The notes beneath the pieces are model-generated. The model saw only the letters and a program-made list of their open reading frames with translations. It ran no database searches and had not been told where the DNA came from. A stretch of DNA of 64,000 nt from Solenopsis invicta. Taxonomy: Eukaryota > Arthropoda > Insecta > Hymenoptera > Formicidae. A program made the translations under genes and the position numbers. This document shows positions 24,881 to 37,899 of the stretch, piece by piece. The stretch's first letter is position 1; each line of letters begins with the position of its first letter. Location of the stretch: positions 18,345,635 to 18,409,634 of the forward strand of contig NC_052679.1 of assembly GCF_016802725.1 (NCBI RefSeq). Reading direction: 5' to 3'.

Positions 24881-25988
24881 CAGGCCCGTACCGAGCATTC
24901 CGTTTTGAATCCGATTAACCCTCTCGCAATAACGAATATTTTCTTTTAGAAGAATGACAATTTTTCCCGTCAAAAATAGATTGTTAAAAGTTTTAATTTT
25001 ATTGCGTTTTTAATTACGTCGTATTTGACGTTATAACACGAGAGTTATGAACAGGCATAAAGCTGTCATGTTTTTTTTTTTTAATTCATTTTTTAATTCA
25101 TTTTTTATTCAGTTGAGCATAATTAAAATTTTTTGTGATATTATTCAAACATTTGAAATTGAAATAATGTAATTAAATTTTTTATTATGGAATATAAAGT
25201 ATAATTTATAAACGTGTAATTTTTTACGTGCAACTAAATGTGACTCGATAAAAATAATAATAGAGCGCCGAATAAAATTTTGCAAAGCGTCTCGCGCGCG
25301 ACTTTTGTGACGATTGTATAATTATGGTAATCGAGGTGTTATTATCAACTTAGAAATGGCATTAGACTGCGAAGTATTGTTTTTACGACAAAGCATTGCC
25401 ATTTTAGCGTGACATCGTGGGCCGCGCGAGTTTCCACATCGACGAAAGTCTCATTAACCGTGCAGAAAAGCCGAAACATTTGCGTTCGAGAAGTGTTTGC
25501 GAAGTGACGTGTGTGCCGTCGCCGTTTAACACACATAAACGTAGTCGGTAACTTTATGGAAATCTCTCGCTGGAGAATTTTGCGCCTTAAATTACGATAA
25601 ATTATTGTCGCGGTATTATAATGCGCGCGGTCGACTGTCTCTCGCTCGTAATAGTATTCCGCGATTCGGCGGGCCGCTTCGGTCGCCGGTTTCGCCGGTC
25701 GACGAATGGTTTAATAATAATGAAAATGTCGCGCTTTGGTAATGAGGAGAGCATTGTTGGAAACAGTCACGACCGCGCGATCGCGATGCACTTATTCGTA
25801 TGCCGGTCCCTTCTTTTCACCGATCAATTCTTTTAACACGATTGCGCGTGAGCGAAAAGTTTGTAAAGAAAGAAATAATGACACTGTGGGGAAAGTAGAT
25901 TTAAAAGTTTGAAGCTTTGCGTTTCGTAAGATGTTACGATAATATCTATGGAAGTGTAATTTAAGAAGTGGTTCTTTGAGAACCGCTT

Positions 25989-26020
<32 letters not shown>

Positions 26021-29000
26021 AAAAGAAATGGAATATGAAAAGTAAAATTTCGTATTGTATTTTATATTTTCAGTGTGTCTGTCTTTTGAGCGAGCGCATT
26101 CTATTTTCGCATGCTTGACGATATCGCGATTGTTATGATAACAACAGCGGAACTCTAAGGCGATTTGAAAAAGGCTTTTGTGCAAGTGACACACTTTTCC
26201 CTTTCGTGAAACCTACTTAGCGGGAAGCCAGCGCGCGCGAGAGAGAAAAGTGGGTTTCCATTAGCAACTACGTATTATTATTTAGCAGGCATACTCCGAA
26301 GAATCCAGAAAAGTATCTTTCCAGTGACGTCGTGCATCAGCACGCACCCTTGGCCCGGAGGCGAGGGCCATCAGAGGTCGATCTAGATTTCGTCGGCACC
26401 GCGAATACGAATATTCCAGCGGCATTTCGTCGATCAAGTCAATCCGTCACTAAAATTAAGATCGGCATTTTAAAGTGGGACACCCGGTAGGTTAAATTTA
26501 ATTGTCACAAATCGCAACGCGCTTCGACACCGAGGGCAGAAAATGAATTCTAAGTGATGAAAATGTATTCGTCGCGTTAGATTAGCGCGGCCCGATGTGC
26601 ATTGTAATTATCATGTGCCGGTTATCGGTGTAAGCACCATTGACATTGGCGGCGGTATAAGCGTTATCGGGGACCGCTAAATGCGGACGTGTTACGGTCG
26701 TGTTATTCCAAAATCGCTGTAATATTCTTGCGACTAAAATTACTCGAGCTTATACGAATTTAGGAATCTAGGACGAGCGAAGGAGATTGGCGGGTCTCGG
26801 GTCTCGGCCTTCGCTCTTTGCCGCGGCTTCTCTCGGATTCGAGAGGATCGATTATTAATCGTCCTACAGAAAGATTCCGTCACAACATTGAAATATTAAT
26901 GCCGACAATTTTGCGCGATTTTCGCCAATCTCTCGCACGGTTACTGCGCTCGATCGATCGCTCGCTCGCCTCGAAACCGGCAAGGTCGAGTAGGGAAAAA
27001 CAATTCGGTAGATGCTTCATGTTTCATGAGGGTTTCGCTTGGTCATCGGTTCGACGGATCGAAAGCAGTTTTCAACTTGTGGGATTTAATCATCCGGAAT
27101 TTGAATTAATGTGCTTTGCCGTTAAACATTAATCGAACACATTTCTAATTTACTTAAAGAAAAGTTGGAAATAGGTGTTTAGGAAAGGCAGCGTTTCGTT
27201 TGGAAAAAGGAAGTTCTAGAGTTAGTACATAGAGAGGAGAACGGAGAAACGCCTGTGTGCCGCTTGTGTGTATTCTTTCTAATCTCAGCCTAACATTATA
27301 AACACGCGATATATTTAACGTAATTGTATTTAGAAATTATCTACTCGTGACCCATTTTTCCCATGTTTCATTTAACATTCAAATGAACTTTGATAAGTTC
27401 AGGATTAAGAACACTTTTAATAATTGATTCATTTCTATTTAATTCGTCTCTTTCAAGAAATTGGGTTAGAGTGCGGAGTCATGCAATTTTTGGAATAATC
27501 GACTTTAAAGCTCGAAATGTTTCCCTGCAAAATTTAGTACTTACATTCTTGAAAATTTGTTTGACCTGTGAAAATATGGTTTTTAGCACAGCTTAAATCT
27601 CTTTTTAATTATACAATTACCTTCGTGCATTTGCTCTACTTTTGCTTTTTATTCCTTCAATGTTTTTGATATTGTATTGTTTTTTTTTTCAAGTTAAAAA
27701 TAAAATAGTTACTGCAAATAGTATGGCTGTAATGAATAAATCAAAAAAATGTAAAATTTTAATAGTAAAACCTATAAGAGCTGTCGCTGTTAACCGTATT
27801 AACTTTCAATTATAAATGCAGTTATGGAAACGCAAACGTATTTATTGGCGAGCTCGTTCACATCATTTGTCTAATAACGATTTCGATTGGACTGCACTAG
27901 TGCGCACTGGTGCACATTAAAGTCGTACACTAATCTAATCTAAGAGTAAAAATAAAATGCAAATATTTCGAATGATGAAATATATATTTTATCAAATAAA
28001 GTATATTGAGGATTTCGCAGTTTAATCCGTTCATATATTTATGTTAAATACATATTTTTACGTCAATTTGTATACGGCGGTTTCAATGCGTATCAGTGCG
28101 TACTAGTGTGTCCAACCGAATTCGCTACGAGTTTCAAAAAATTAACATTGCACTATGGCACTAATAAAACAACGGAAAAGAAAAAAAAGACTAAATTATA
28201 TATTTTCAATTAATAAATTAATAAATTATTTCGAACTTTAACAAATTGTATTGGTTCTAGATTTATTATTTAATATTTCGCAGCGTATTTAAGAGCTTCT
28301 CAACATTGTTCGTTTAATGTCATTGAAAGATGCGCGTCGTAAAATGGAATTCTCGGTAAGAGAGACAGGGCGGAAAAATAGATTTCAATAATCCAGACAG
28401 ACGCATCATTATTAATGGCGCTTCAAGATTAATGTGACTTTGATAAGACAATTGTAACGTATCGATTCTTACCGATTGTATTCCTCGAATACAGTTCAAA
28501 CCTTGTTTTATCGACTTAGGTTCTTCCACTCGCTTACAAATGTAACGACGATGGATTTGCTGTAGCGTTTCAAAGTTACAAACATTTTATTTAATAAATT
28601 TACAAAGTAGAATTTTGTTGAAGAGAAGCGATTAGATGAATAAAATACATTATCTACTTGCATATTTCCTGAAACTTAATGTAAAAACCTCAATTCTAAA
28701 CCTCTCTTTTAATTCAGACTGATGGCAGCAACGTATATATTTTTGTTAAAAAAAAACCTGCAGGAATAAAGAAAATCAAGAGAGTCCTATTAAAATTTCA
28801 CTTTATACTAACGACAGATTTAAAAGCCGAAGGATTTCTTCGCAATCACTTCGCAATGGAAATTAAAGTTCTTCAATTATGGGAACATTTCCCGTTCTGT
28901 CCGCGCAATTTACAGCCACTTGCTAGTAATAATGGCAAACTTTTGGCGCTGTAAGTAAATAATCATAAATACGCAATATAACTCCCGATAATCTGGGCTA

Positions 29001-29040
29001 CTAAGATTAGTCCGCAATGCTACTTTATTTTGAAATATTC
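24881..29040. other. Unique noncoding DNA
   Basis: Alternates between AT-rich DNA (24980-25250, 27130-28320) and moderately GC-rich low-repeat DNA (25400-25850, 26220-27060). The latter is the kind of composition often seen in conserved noncoding elements, but conservation cannot be judged here. No gene recognised. Confidence 0.45.
25989..26030. repeat. (GA)n microsatellite
   Basis: About eleven GA units followed by an imperfect GA/AAA-rich stretch. Confidence 0.85.
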
Positions 29041-30900
29041 TCCCAAACGACTGCTCAATGCAAACATGCTTTGAAGACGAGCTAAGACAAGTCGCCGTGC
29101 CCTCTCCTCTCGCGCGCGTTATCGCGCTCGGGCGACTCTCGATCAACCCGCGCGTCATCAATCCATCGTAAACAGAAACGTATCGTACAACTCGCGAGAC
29201 TCGGTGGCGATGACCCAGAACGGAACAGATCTCGCTGTTAGGCAACGACGTTCTGGATTGTTCGCGCACGCGAGAGAGAAAGAGAGTTTCTCTTTATCCG
29301 GAATTCTCACTTTGAAGCGTCGCGAGCAGTTTGCGACGCATTGTCCACTATCGGGGTGCCAGTTTCGCGAGCAGTCCGCGCGCGAATCCATCGGGCGGCC
29401 AATCGACACTCGGGATCTGTGTCGCGTCGATGGGACGGGAGTTCGCGTAATGTCTACGTGCATCGCGTTAACAGGACGCGGCTGCGGTCTGGACTCCAAA
29501 TGGTCGCGAATCTACGATGTGGCATGTAAGCACCGACGTTTCCCGACCATGGTATTAGGTACTTCTTCTCTCATGTTTTTTTTTCTCTTTTCTTTTTTTT
29601 TTATTTTTATCCTCGAGCAAATTTTCCTTACGGTGCATTCCATTCTCGTTATCGTCCGTTCTCGAAGCGGCGTTAAAAGAGAGAGACCAGCAACGCTTGG
29701 CTTCTTATCAGCGCTTCGCGCCTGCTACGCCGACGAATTTACGTTCAGTGAACCTGGGCTTGGCTTTTCCTTCGTTGTATCGCGCAGTATCGTACTCGTG
29801 GCTTTGGACACCCGTAGCATCGAGCGATTGCTCCAAAGTCCCCGAACACGCGGAGGTCATTGACTCGAGTGTAGTTTATGCGTTTAGTCATCTATATTTT
29901 CATACGAACACGACAAGTCACGATAATAAACCGTTTGGGTCAGGTAACTTTTTCACGATCCCTATCTCATTGTTAGGTGCTCTTCGGTATAATACGTGCG
30001 TTTATATCGTTTCACATTAATCGTTTCGTTGGTGACTTAATTCAGATCGGAGTATGGGTCAAGACATAGGTGAGGTGTCGCGTGTAAACAAAGTCACCGC
30101 GTCATATTCTTGTCGTCGCGAGAAAGCGAAACGCGAGCCTCGTTTTTGCGAAAAATTGAGCGCGCGGGAAGAGAGAGCAGAGTTTCGAACAACGACGAGA
30201 GGAGGAGAGGAGAGGGTTGTTATCAATCCTCTCAAGCGCGTGTTTAGACGTTCTACGACGTCAATCGGACGAATGAACGATAAGGCAAAAATGTTGTCGT
30301 CCGCGCGCGCTCTTTTCGGGGGGGAAAAAAAATAAAAAATACTTTTGGAGACGTGGCGGCGCGACACAATTTCTCGCCGGTGCCGGTACCGCCGCGGCAT
30401 TAATCGCAAGCGTCCTGCATTAATCGCAAAGTCCGCTCTCGGTGCCGCAGTCGAGCGTAAAACTGACCGGCTGGCTTTTTTTGCCGGTCTCTTTTTCTTT
30501 TTTCTCCTCTTTTTTTTTACGTAACCGGCGATTTATGACGCGCGTTGTATATTGTAGCTCTGACCCCACTTCGCTTTTATTTACGTTTACCGGCGTGTTA
30601 CATCGCGCTGACGATGATAATAAGGCCGCGCGCGGTAACGAACTAATGCTACTAATTACGATAACACGTGTCTAACACTAATAACTACTTATACCGCAGA
30701 GTTATCTACGATATCCGTACAAATTTATCAGTTTACCGCGATCTTCTCAGATGCGACGACTCAACAGATTTCGCACAGATACGATCTATTATTTATCGTG
30801 CCGATGAAGGACGTAATAAATCATTCAGATATCGTTCTTTGATTATATCATTCATTAAAGCAATCGGCACAACTTTTATTTTCATTAAACTACCGTGATT
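29041..30900. other. Moderately GC-rich region, no supported gene
   Basis: A frame from ATG 29210 to 29863 is open for about 217 codons but has no recognisable domain, contains a long poly-Phe stretch and is opposed by other frames. CpG is frequent from 29090 to 30420. It is a possible 5' exon or promoter region. Confidence 0.4.
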
Positions 30901-30963
30901 TATAACTCTTAAAGCGGAAAATTTATTAAGTGCTCTTTCTTACATCCAAAGAGAAAATCTAAT

Positions 30964-31062
30964 TCGAAACCGGCGTTTAAACTAGAAATCCCGTATATCC
31001 CGTATATGTAAATTGTAAAAAGTGTACATCACAGAAATACGTTGAGGAATCACCACACTTTA
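30964..31062 (+). mobile_element. SINE-like family 1, 3' fragment
   Basis: Only the tail is present: CGAAACCGGCGTTTAAACTA, then AAATTGTAAAAAGTGTACAT and GTTGAGGAATCACCACAC. 5' truncation is typical of target-primed insertion. Confidence 0.75.
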
Positions 31063-31419
31063 TAATAGAAAAGTAGCGAAATTATTATATAAATAAAATA
31101 TTTGTTTACTGGTTTGCTATAAGGAGATCATAGAAGATAGAGTTACAAAGAGTCAGTAATGTGAAAGAAATAGCCTTTTTTTAGGGACGACTGATCTGAT
31201 CTCTTAATTGCCTTGGCCGGTAAGTCGTCAGAGCGAAGAGCGACGAATATCAAGAGGGAATTGAAAATGAATGACATACTGTATATCACTATTGGTAACA
31301 CTTAATCACGAAAAGAAAAACTGAGAAAAACTTTTACTCGTCGACAGATATTTTTATGTAAATGTTGGATCATATTTTATGATATAAATTATGGATCGTA
31401 TTTTAAAAGTATAAATTCC

Positions 31420-31682
31420 AAGTCGAAATTTTACTTGTACTCTCGACCTCAATTGGATCTTTTGACCTTCTATCTTGTGCTTTAAAATGATAATTACCAG
31501 AGAATTTTCCACTTGGAGGTTAAAAAGAGGTTTTTATTAAACTTCTCGAAATCCTTCATAAAGACTCTATTATAGTCAATAGGTTCAAAAGTGGTCTATT
31601 TGAGTGTTTAAAATATCAAAATAAGCGTGAAAGATCTAATTGAGGTCGAGAATGGAAGTAAAATTTTGACCCGAGTATTTTT
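31420..31682. mobile_element. Palindromic element family D, complete copy
   Basis: The left arm contains AAATTTTACTTGTACTCTCG followed by ACCTCAATTGGATCTTT. The reverse complement of the right arm contains AAATTTTACTTCCATTCTCG followed by ACCTCAATTAGATCTTT. The arms are about 60 bases long around a 145-base centre. No open frame of interest lies inside. It is probably a non-autonomous DNA transposon. Confidence 0.8.
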
Positions 31683-32415
31683 TAATATTTTGTCTCGATA
31701 ATGAGATAAACAATTGCCGATAACTCTTTTGTTTTTAATTTATTATATCATTTTCATCAACTAAACTCAATCTTTTTCTCTTTCTCTCGCGTTCCATGCG
31801 GATGATACTTTTGCGATCGCGTAAGTTCAAGAGTCAAGACAAGCAATCTAATCGCGCGATTTCGTTGTGTCTCTTTTTGCAAAAACATTGAACTTTTAGA
31901 GGAAAACAGGATTTTACTCACGCCTCTGCCAGAGTACACATTTACCGCCTCTCAGAAGTGGTGATGCGAAGTTCCTTGAATGGGGCGCACCAAAAGTTGA
32001 ACTGCGGTTGAACTGAAGCTGTGCGGGCTTCCGACATCGTGAACACCATATCGTGGTCCGTGTCAGTTATTACTACACATAGAGAAGATACCATTTAAAA
32101 TATTTCTGTTCGCGCTCTGCTTTTTTCCTAATGTGTGCTATTGGTTTTTTATTTTTGTTAAAATTATTTAAATTTCATAAAGCTTTCTTAAAATGTTATT
32201 TACATTACATCTTTAATTAATTCTTAGTTATCATTTTGTATTTCATAATTTTACAACTATAACTGTACAATTGCTGGTATTACATTTATTGTTATTAATT
32301 ATAAATGACTATTTTTTATTTTCAAAAAAATCAAGTGATTTATTTGTAATATATGTGCAATACAATAATATAATTATATATAATAAAATACATAATATAA
32401 AATGATAAAACATTT

Positions 32416-32460
32416 ATATACAATACATTATTATATACAATACATTATTATATACATATA
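32416..32460. repeat. 17-bp tandem repeat, about 2.6 units
   Basis: The unit ATATACAATACATTATT is repeated from 32416 and 32433, with a partial third unit from 32450, inside a very AT-rich stretch. Confidence 0.7.
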
Positions 32461-32901
32461 ATGGACTAGATATTGAATGCGACACATCCATAGTTTAATG
32501 CAAAAGTGCAATGAATTTTGAGAAATAATGGATGCGTCTCGCGTCAAGTCATTACTGTACGATGGAATTGTGTGTAGATGTTTACCGGTTTTTAAACGCA
32601 AACCTTCTAACGGTATTGCGCCAATCTTCAATCAGAAATATACCTTTTATTAATAAAATAGCTACAGTGAGAAACTCGTACACAGTGAATTCGCAGAAAA
32701 ATTGAAACGTTGATTGAATAATGGTATTCGTAATAGAAGAGATACCGGTCTAACAAAGCAAAAGAAAATTACTAATTAATTCTCTTCAAGCAATTCATAC
32801 AGAACCATGAATACGAACAAGATACCTTTGAAAATATCGGCTAAAATTTTAGCAACTAATGAAGGTCTAAAACAATAAAAAAAAAGAAAGAAAGATTGAT
32901 A

Positions 32902-33106
32902 TCCCTCTATATACATATATCATTTAGATTTAAAGAATCTTCTATGACTCTCGCTAAAGATTGACTTAATACTAAACTTATGACTAAATTATCTCGCTAA
33001 AGTTTACAAATTTAAGAATTTATATATGTAAGATGTGATTAATTTTAACTTATGACTCGTCACTTACGAACATCCGTCACTTTCACACGGAGCCACACGT
33101 TCTTTT
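32902..33106 (-). mobile_element. SINE-like family 2, copy 2 (degraded, internal duplication)
   Basis: The minus strand carries GTGTGGCTCCGTGTGAAAGT and GTAAGTGACGAGTCATAAG, matching the head of the 13.5 kb copy; the tail segment ACTCTCGCTAAAGATT (+ strand) also matches. The CTCGCTAAAG portion occurs twice (near 32950 and 32993), and the B box is eroded. Confidence 0.6.
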
Positions 33107-33149
33107 TTTTTATTGATGAGTTGGCGCTCACGTCATTTGTCGAAATTTT

Positions 33150-33520
33150 ATCTTTCAAAAATTAGCGATGCTTTCGAGCGAGACGAGACGAGAAAATATC
33201 GATGTCGAGATTTATTCTCAACGAAAACAAATAATTGAAAAAAATTTTTTGTCTCGACTGGTTGAGATTCTCGCGTCTCGAGATTTTCGAATTTTATGTT
33301 TAAGATGTTCGAGACTATCGACTATTTCATCTCATTTGTTCTTTTATAATGAGATAGCAAATTATGGCTAACAGAAAAAGAAATAACGAGTCGAGAAAGG
33401 AAACTAGACGAGACAAGAAAAACAAATGACAGATAATGATTTCGAAATTATTATCTTAAACGGGACGAGAAATTTTGAGACGAGATTTCGAGATTCTCTT
33501 ATCAAAATGCATTTCTATAA
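33150..33520. repeat. GAGACGAG/CTCGAGATTT-rich patch
   Basis: Variants of GAGACGAGA and TCGAGATTT recur on both strands many times in 370 bases, suggesting a degraded satellite or transposon end. No unit length is clear. Confidence 0.45.
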
Positions 33521-33999
33521 AAAAAAATTAAGTGCAGATTAATTGCAAACTACACGATCAACTTACAAACTGACTAGAAATTTTGTGTTTTGTACTTATA
33601 TGTTTTAATATATGTATATTTAGTTTTATATTAATATATGTTAGATTAGTTGTGATAAATTTTTTCCTCCGATTATTGTAGCTGTTGTAAGATGAGTAAA
33701 TATCAAATGGTTAGGAGATTCCGTCACATATTAATTTTTTATAAACCATCAGCATTTGCGCATTTTACGAATTAAATCCAAGCGGCGTACAGTGCATTAA
33801 GATGTTTGTTGTTAAATTCAAGATGTTAAGATAATCCAGTACAAAAGAATTTAATCTTCTCAGAAATTGTTTTGCGCAAAGCCATTTATATATCTTATTT
33901 AATACAACTTCATACATTGTAACTTCTTGTAGATATAATGAATTTCCAGTGGTGGAAATTATTTTTCAAAGCACTTAAGTGATCGAGGAGTGGGGTCAA

Positions 34000-36900
34000 G
34001 TTTTCCATCCAAGGTCTCCGCCTGCGGGCGTTAGATTACATAAATTACTATCTTTTGCTTGAAAACAAAGTTCCTTTCGAAAGATGCTACGTATCTCGGA
34101 AGGCAAGCCGTAATACGATACATGTCCTTGTAATGCGTCTAAAGCTGAAGGATAACTTTTTGAACGCCTGCTTATTTGATATTCGGATTCGATAACTCGA
34201 ATGCCTCGCGCCAGCTGATTCGGATTACGGAAATTCGTGCGATGCCGCGCGGAGCATTTCCCCATCCTCGGAAATCTCGGAGGGCCTGACGTATACGCTA
34301 ATTAATCGTCAAAGGAATCCATTCCCACTGAGATGCGGCGGTGGATGAAACAACGCGTGTGCCACGTGCGTCGCGTCGACAACCGAGCAGAAGCGTCAGT
34401 GCACGCCCCCTCGGTGCGCGCGAAGGAGGAAGAGAGTGAATGAATGAGATCGACAGAGAGAGAAAGAGAAACGGATATAGAAGGAGAGGAGCGATCAGTG
34501 CCGGAGAGCGAGGGAGAGAGAGAGAAAGAGCGGCCTCCACGCTGCGTATGCACCGAAGTTTATCTGTGCGGCGATAAAGCCGCTATCGCCGCTTTCGTCG
34601 TTCGCTGCGTCGTCGTTCGGCGAAGAAAGGAAAGAAAAAAAGAGAGAAAGGATGCCAGCATCGCTTTACGGTAATATAGCGGCACAATGGGCAGCGTACA
34701 AGTGGCCAACTATACCACTACGATACTTTACTCTCCGAACTTGCACTTTAATCTCGAGAGTATCGTCCATCTCTCCGACACTGCGCTCGCGTTACGACAC
34801 GCGCATAGCATTGCAAGGATAAACAAGTCTTTTTCCTTTTTTTTCTTTTTAATTTATTTATTTTCCTTGCGTTGGCAACGCAAGGAACAGGGAATAATAT
34901 GCGTTTCAATTACGCCAATTTTTTTAATCATTACTAACGATTTTACTGGAGTTTTCCTTTTTTTTTCTCTCTCTCTCTTTCTCTCTTCATCTCTATCTTT
35001 CTCGATCTATCCGTCTATCTTCGCTGGTGATGATAAATCGCGATACGCGTCTTACCCCCGCTCGCGTGTTGTCCCCGTCGTTTTCGCGGAAACGCCGCAA
35101 CACCGGCGAGAGGAAAAACGCCTGTCATTTCATGGGAACACGGTGACATTGTGGCATTTATCGACGTTGCGAGCAGTTGTCGTTGTTTGAAAATACAAAA
35201 CGCATTAAGTGCGCTTTATTGCGACGCGAATGCAAATCGAGTCCGATATATTTCAAACATTCTTTTTTTCTGCTAATATATCTAGGACGCTTGCAGCGTT
35301 ACTAGAGCTGTCTCGCGTTAATGTACTATATTGAATATTTATGAGATGTATGGAATCAAATAGCTCGTCTCATTACAGTCTGAATGCGAATAACGAATGA
35401 ACGATATTCCAATAATTTTACTTTTTTTGTTAATCCTCAGGATATTCACGATGTCGGGACAAATATCTCACATTAGTGATCATTATATGTTAATCGGTTA
35501 CATAAACCTTGACGAGTTCGTTTTATTGCAATCTGAATGCAAGGTGAGCGATTATTTTAACATATTTTTATTAATCTTGGATAAGTCATCTTACAATAGA
35601 GAGCATAATTATTGGTTAATATAGAATAAATAATGTTGAAAGAATCTAGAATTTCATGAATTCTTATTACGATCTAAATGCAATTCGCGCGTTATATTTC
35701 TGTTTTCCATTAACTTATAGCATTGAGAGATATCTTGGGATGTTGTTTTATAACCTGGATATCGAATTAAAAAGTGTAAAAAAGCGCAAGATTTTTGGTA
35801 AAAATTTACAAAATTTGATAAAGCATATTCAACTGGTTTTATTATAATTCGATTAAAGTGTCGAATTATATTTAAAACATTTATAAACCGAAATACAAGT
35901 AAAAGTTCATCTCGAGGCATATACATTTTGATGACACGAACGAGGTTGTATAGGTAGTCTATATCTTATATTTCTTCATTTATTATATATTAATACTGAT
36001 ACTTACGTGCACAGTTTCACATTCTCATTTATTTATTCCAAAACGCCTGCAGACCAACTTGTTTTTCACTACTTTGTCAACCAACTGGGTTACAGGTAGA
36101 TAGTTTTTGTTTTTCAAAGGATTTTTGGGCTTTAAAATATCTGAAAAAATTCTGGTATACTCTTTCAACATTTACGATTGCACAATTATATAACCCGAAA
36201 CGTTTTTTTACCTTTTTTATACATTGTGACCGAATTTCAGGCAGAACAATATGCATTTTGTTGTAATAAAAAATTCATAACTTTTTTATACGTACATATA
36301 AAAAATCCTTTTAGCTTCAAACATTCCAAGATTAGTATGAGAAAAAATAGTATAAAAAAATGATGTCTGTTTCAAAAAGGTACAATTTAAAAATCAGTAA
36401 TTTTGGTTTATGGAAAATAGGAAAACATATAGTAGAAAAGGGACAAACTGTTTTTTGCAAAAAACAATCAATATTTCATTTTAGAAATGAACATTTAAAA
36501 GTAATTTTAAGAAAAATATATTTATAACATATGTAACGCACTTTTTTTTACAAAAAGTGCGACGCTCTTCGTTTTTGGCACAAAGCACGATAACAGTTTT
36601 TTTTTATCGGATTATCAATCATAAAAAGCATCGTTTTTTTTTCTAACTTATCAGAACACGCGAGTACGTCTTCAAGTTGTAAAATTTCATGGATTTTAGT
36701 GTGTGAGTGTTCTAGACAAATTGTACAAGCGAGCTTACATACGAGTTAAATCTACGTCGGTATCTTCCTTCGATCTCCTCGCCATCACTTTCGTTGTCAG
36801 AAGGCTTGTCGGAAAATAAATCTTACGATCAGTCTCAAATAAAGAATGCACAATTTTCCATGTGAAACGCTCTCCCATTATGAGTCTGTTCTACATCTAT

Positions 36901-37600
36901 TAATGATAGATAGAGAAATTATGAAAATAATCTTTCTCGCTGCGTAAAACAGGACTGACAAAATTTGACGGCGTCATTTGACCGATAAGTTTTTCTATCA
37001 ACACTTTTTTTATGTTGGAGAGCCAATCTCTTTCACTTACCGTCTACCAAATAATTCAAGATCAAAAAATCGTCTGGGTCGTGTTGACCTAGGTTAGTCT
37101 GCAGTGAGTTAATATCAGCCGCAACGAGAGCTAAAATTACAGATCCTTGAAAAACGTAGATCCCTTTACTCTTCCCCTTATCGATAGATAAAGTTTAAAA
37201 TTAAAAATGACCCTTACCAATTTACGCTATTACGTGCTACAACGCGTTTCTATTGTAAAACTTTTTGTTAAATTCTCTTTGAACGATTTCACTTGACAAA
37301 CAATATTATTAGACAACTCTGATAAACTAATAAACCTTAATCCCGCTATTTACTTGGACTCTTGCTTAAAGATTTATGGCCTTTTTACCCAAAGTAGATA
37401 AGTGATCAAAAGTTACGTAAATAAGCAGGTAGGATACTGACAACACTTTAAAAAAATAGTGCTGTATTTTTCATTAATACAACATTTCTCTCTAAAATTT
37501 TGTATCCATGGTGGGAAGATATAAGATGAGGCTTTGTTCATAATGGCAATAAAAAAAGCGGAACATGGTTTAATCAATCATGGGGGTCCTTATTTATGCG
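34000..37600. other. Noncoding DNA, GC-rich then AT-rich
   Basis: 34000-35170 is moderately GC-rich with GA/CT low complexity at 34430-34530 and 34960-35010. 35200-37600 is AT-rich. The 167-codon frame at 34687-35190 is dominated by Phe, Leu and Ser from T-rich DNA. Nothing recognised. Confidence 0.45.
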
Positions 37601-37619
37601 CACGAAATTTAAACGGTCA

Positions 37620-37725
37620 CGGGCATACTTTTCATAGAATTCCAATAAATTCATTAAAAAATATTGATTAGAAAGTTATGATTTTTCAACAATTTATTGG
37701 AATTTTATGAAAATCCAGTATGTGT
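37620..37725. repeat. Fold-back hairpin (~35-45 base arms)
   Basis: The left arm (about 37629-37663) contains TTTTCATAGAATTCCAATAA. The reverse complement of the right arm (37682-37714) contains TTTTCATAAAATTCCAATAA. The loop is about 18 bases. Size and near-perfect pairing resemble either a tiny MITE or a microRNA-precursor-like hairpin. Confidence 0.6.
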
Positions 37726-37899
37726 TCAAGAGCGAAACATAGCTTACAGATATAGATTTTTCATAAGATTAATTAAGTATAGAAAGATCAAGATTTTTAA
37801 ACAAACACATACAATAACCAATTGTAATTTTTCACCTTTCATCTAAAGACATAAAAATCGAGTTTTATACATCAAAACACCTTCTTCTCGCAACAGTTG

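Noticed and set aside
29210..29863. Open frame of about 217 codons on the plus strand
   Set aside because: No recognisable motif, a long Phe-rich run from a T-tract, and overlapping frames on the other strand. Kept only as a possible exon region.
34687..35190. 167-codon frame with hydrophobic stretches
   Set aside because: Hydrophobicity comes from T-rich and CT-repeat DNA; no signal peptide or domain that I could trust.
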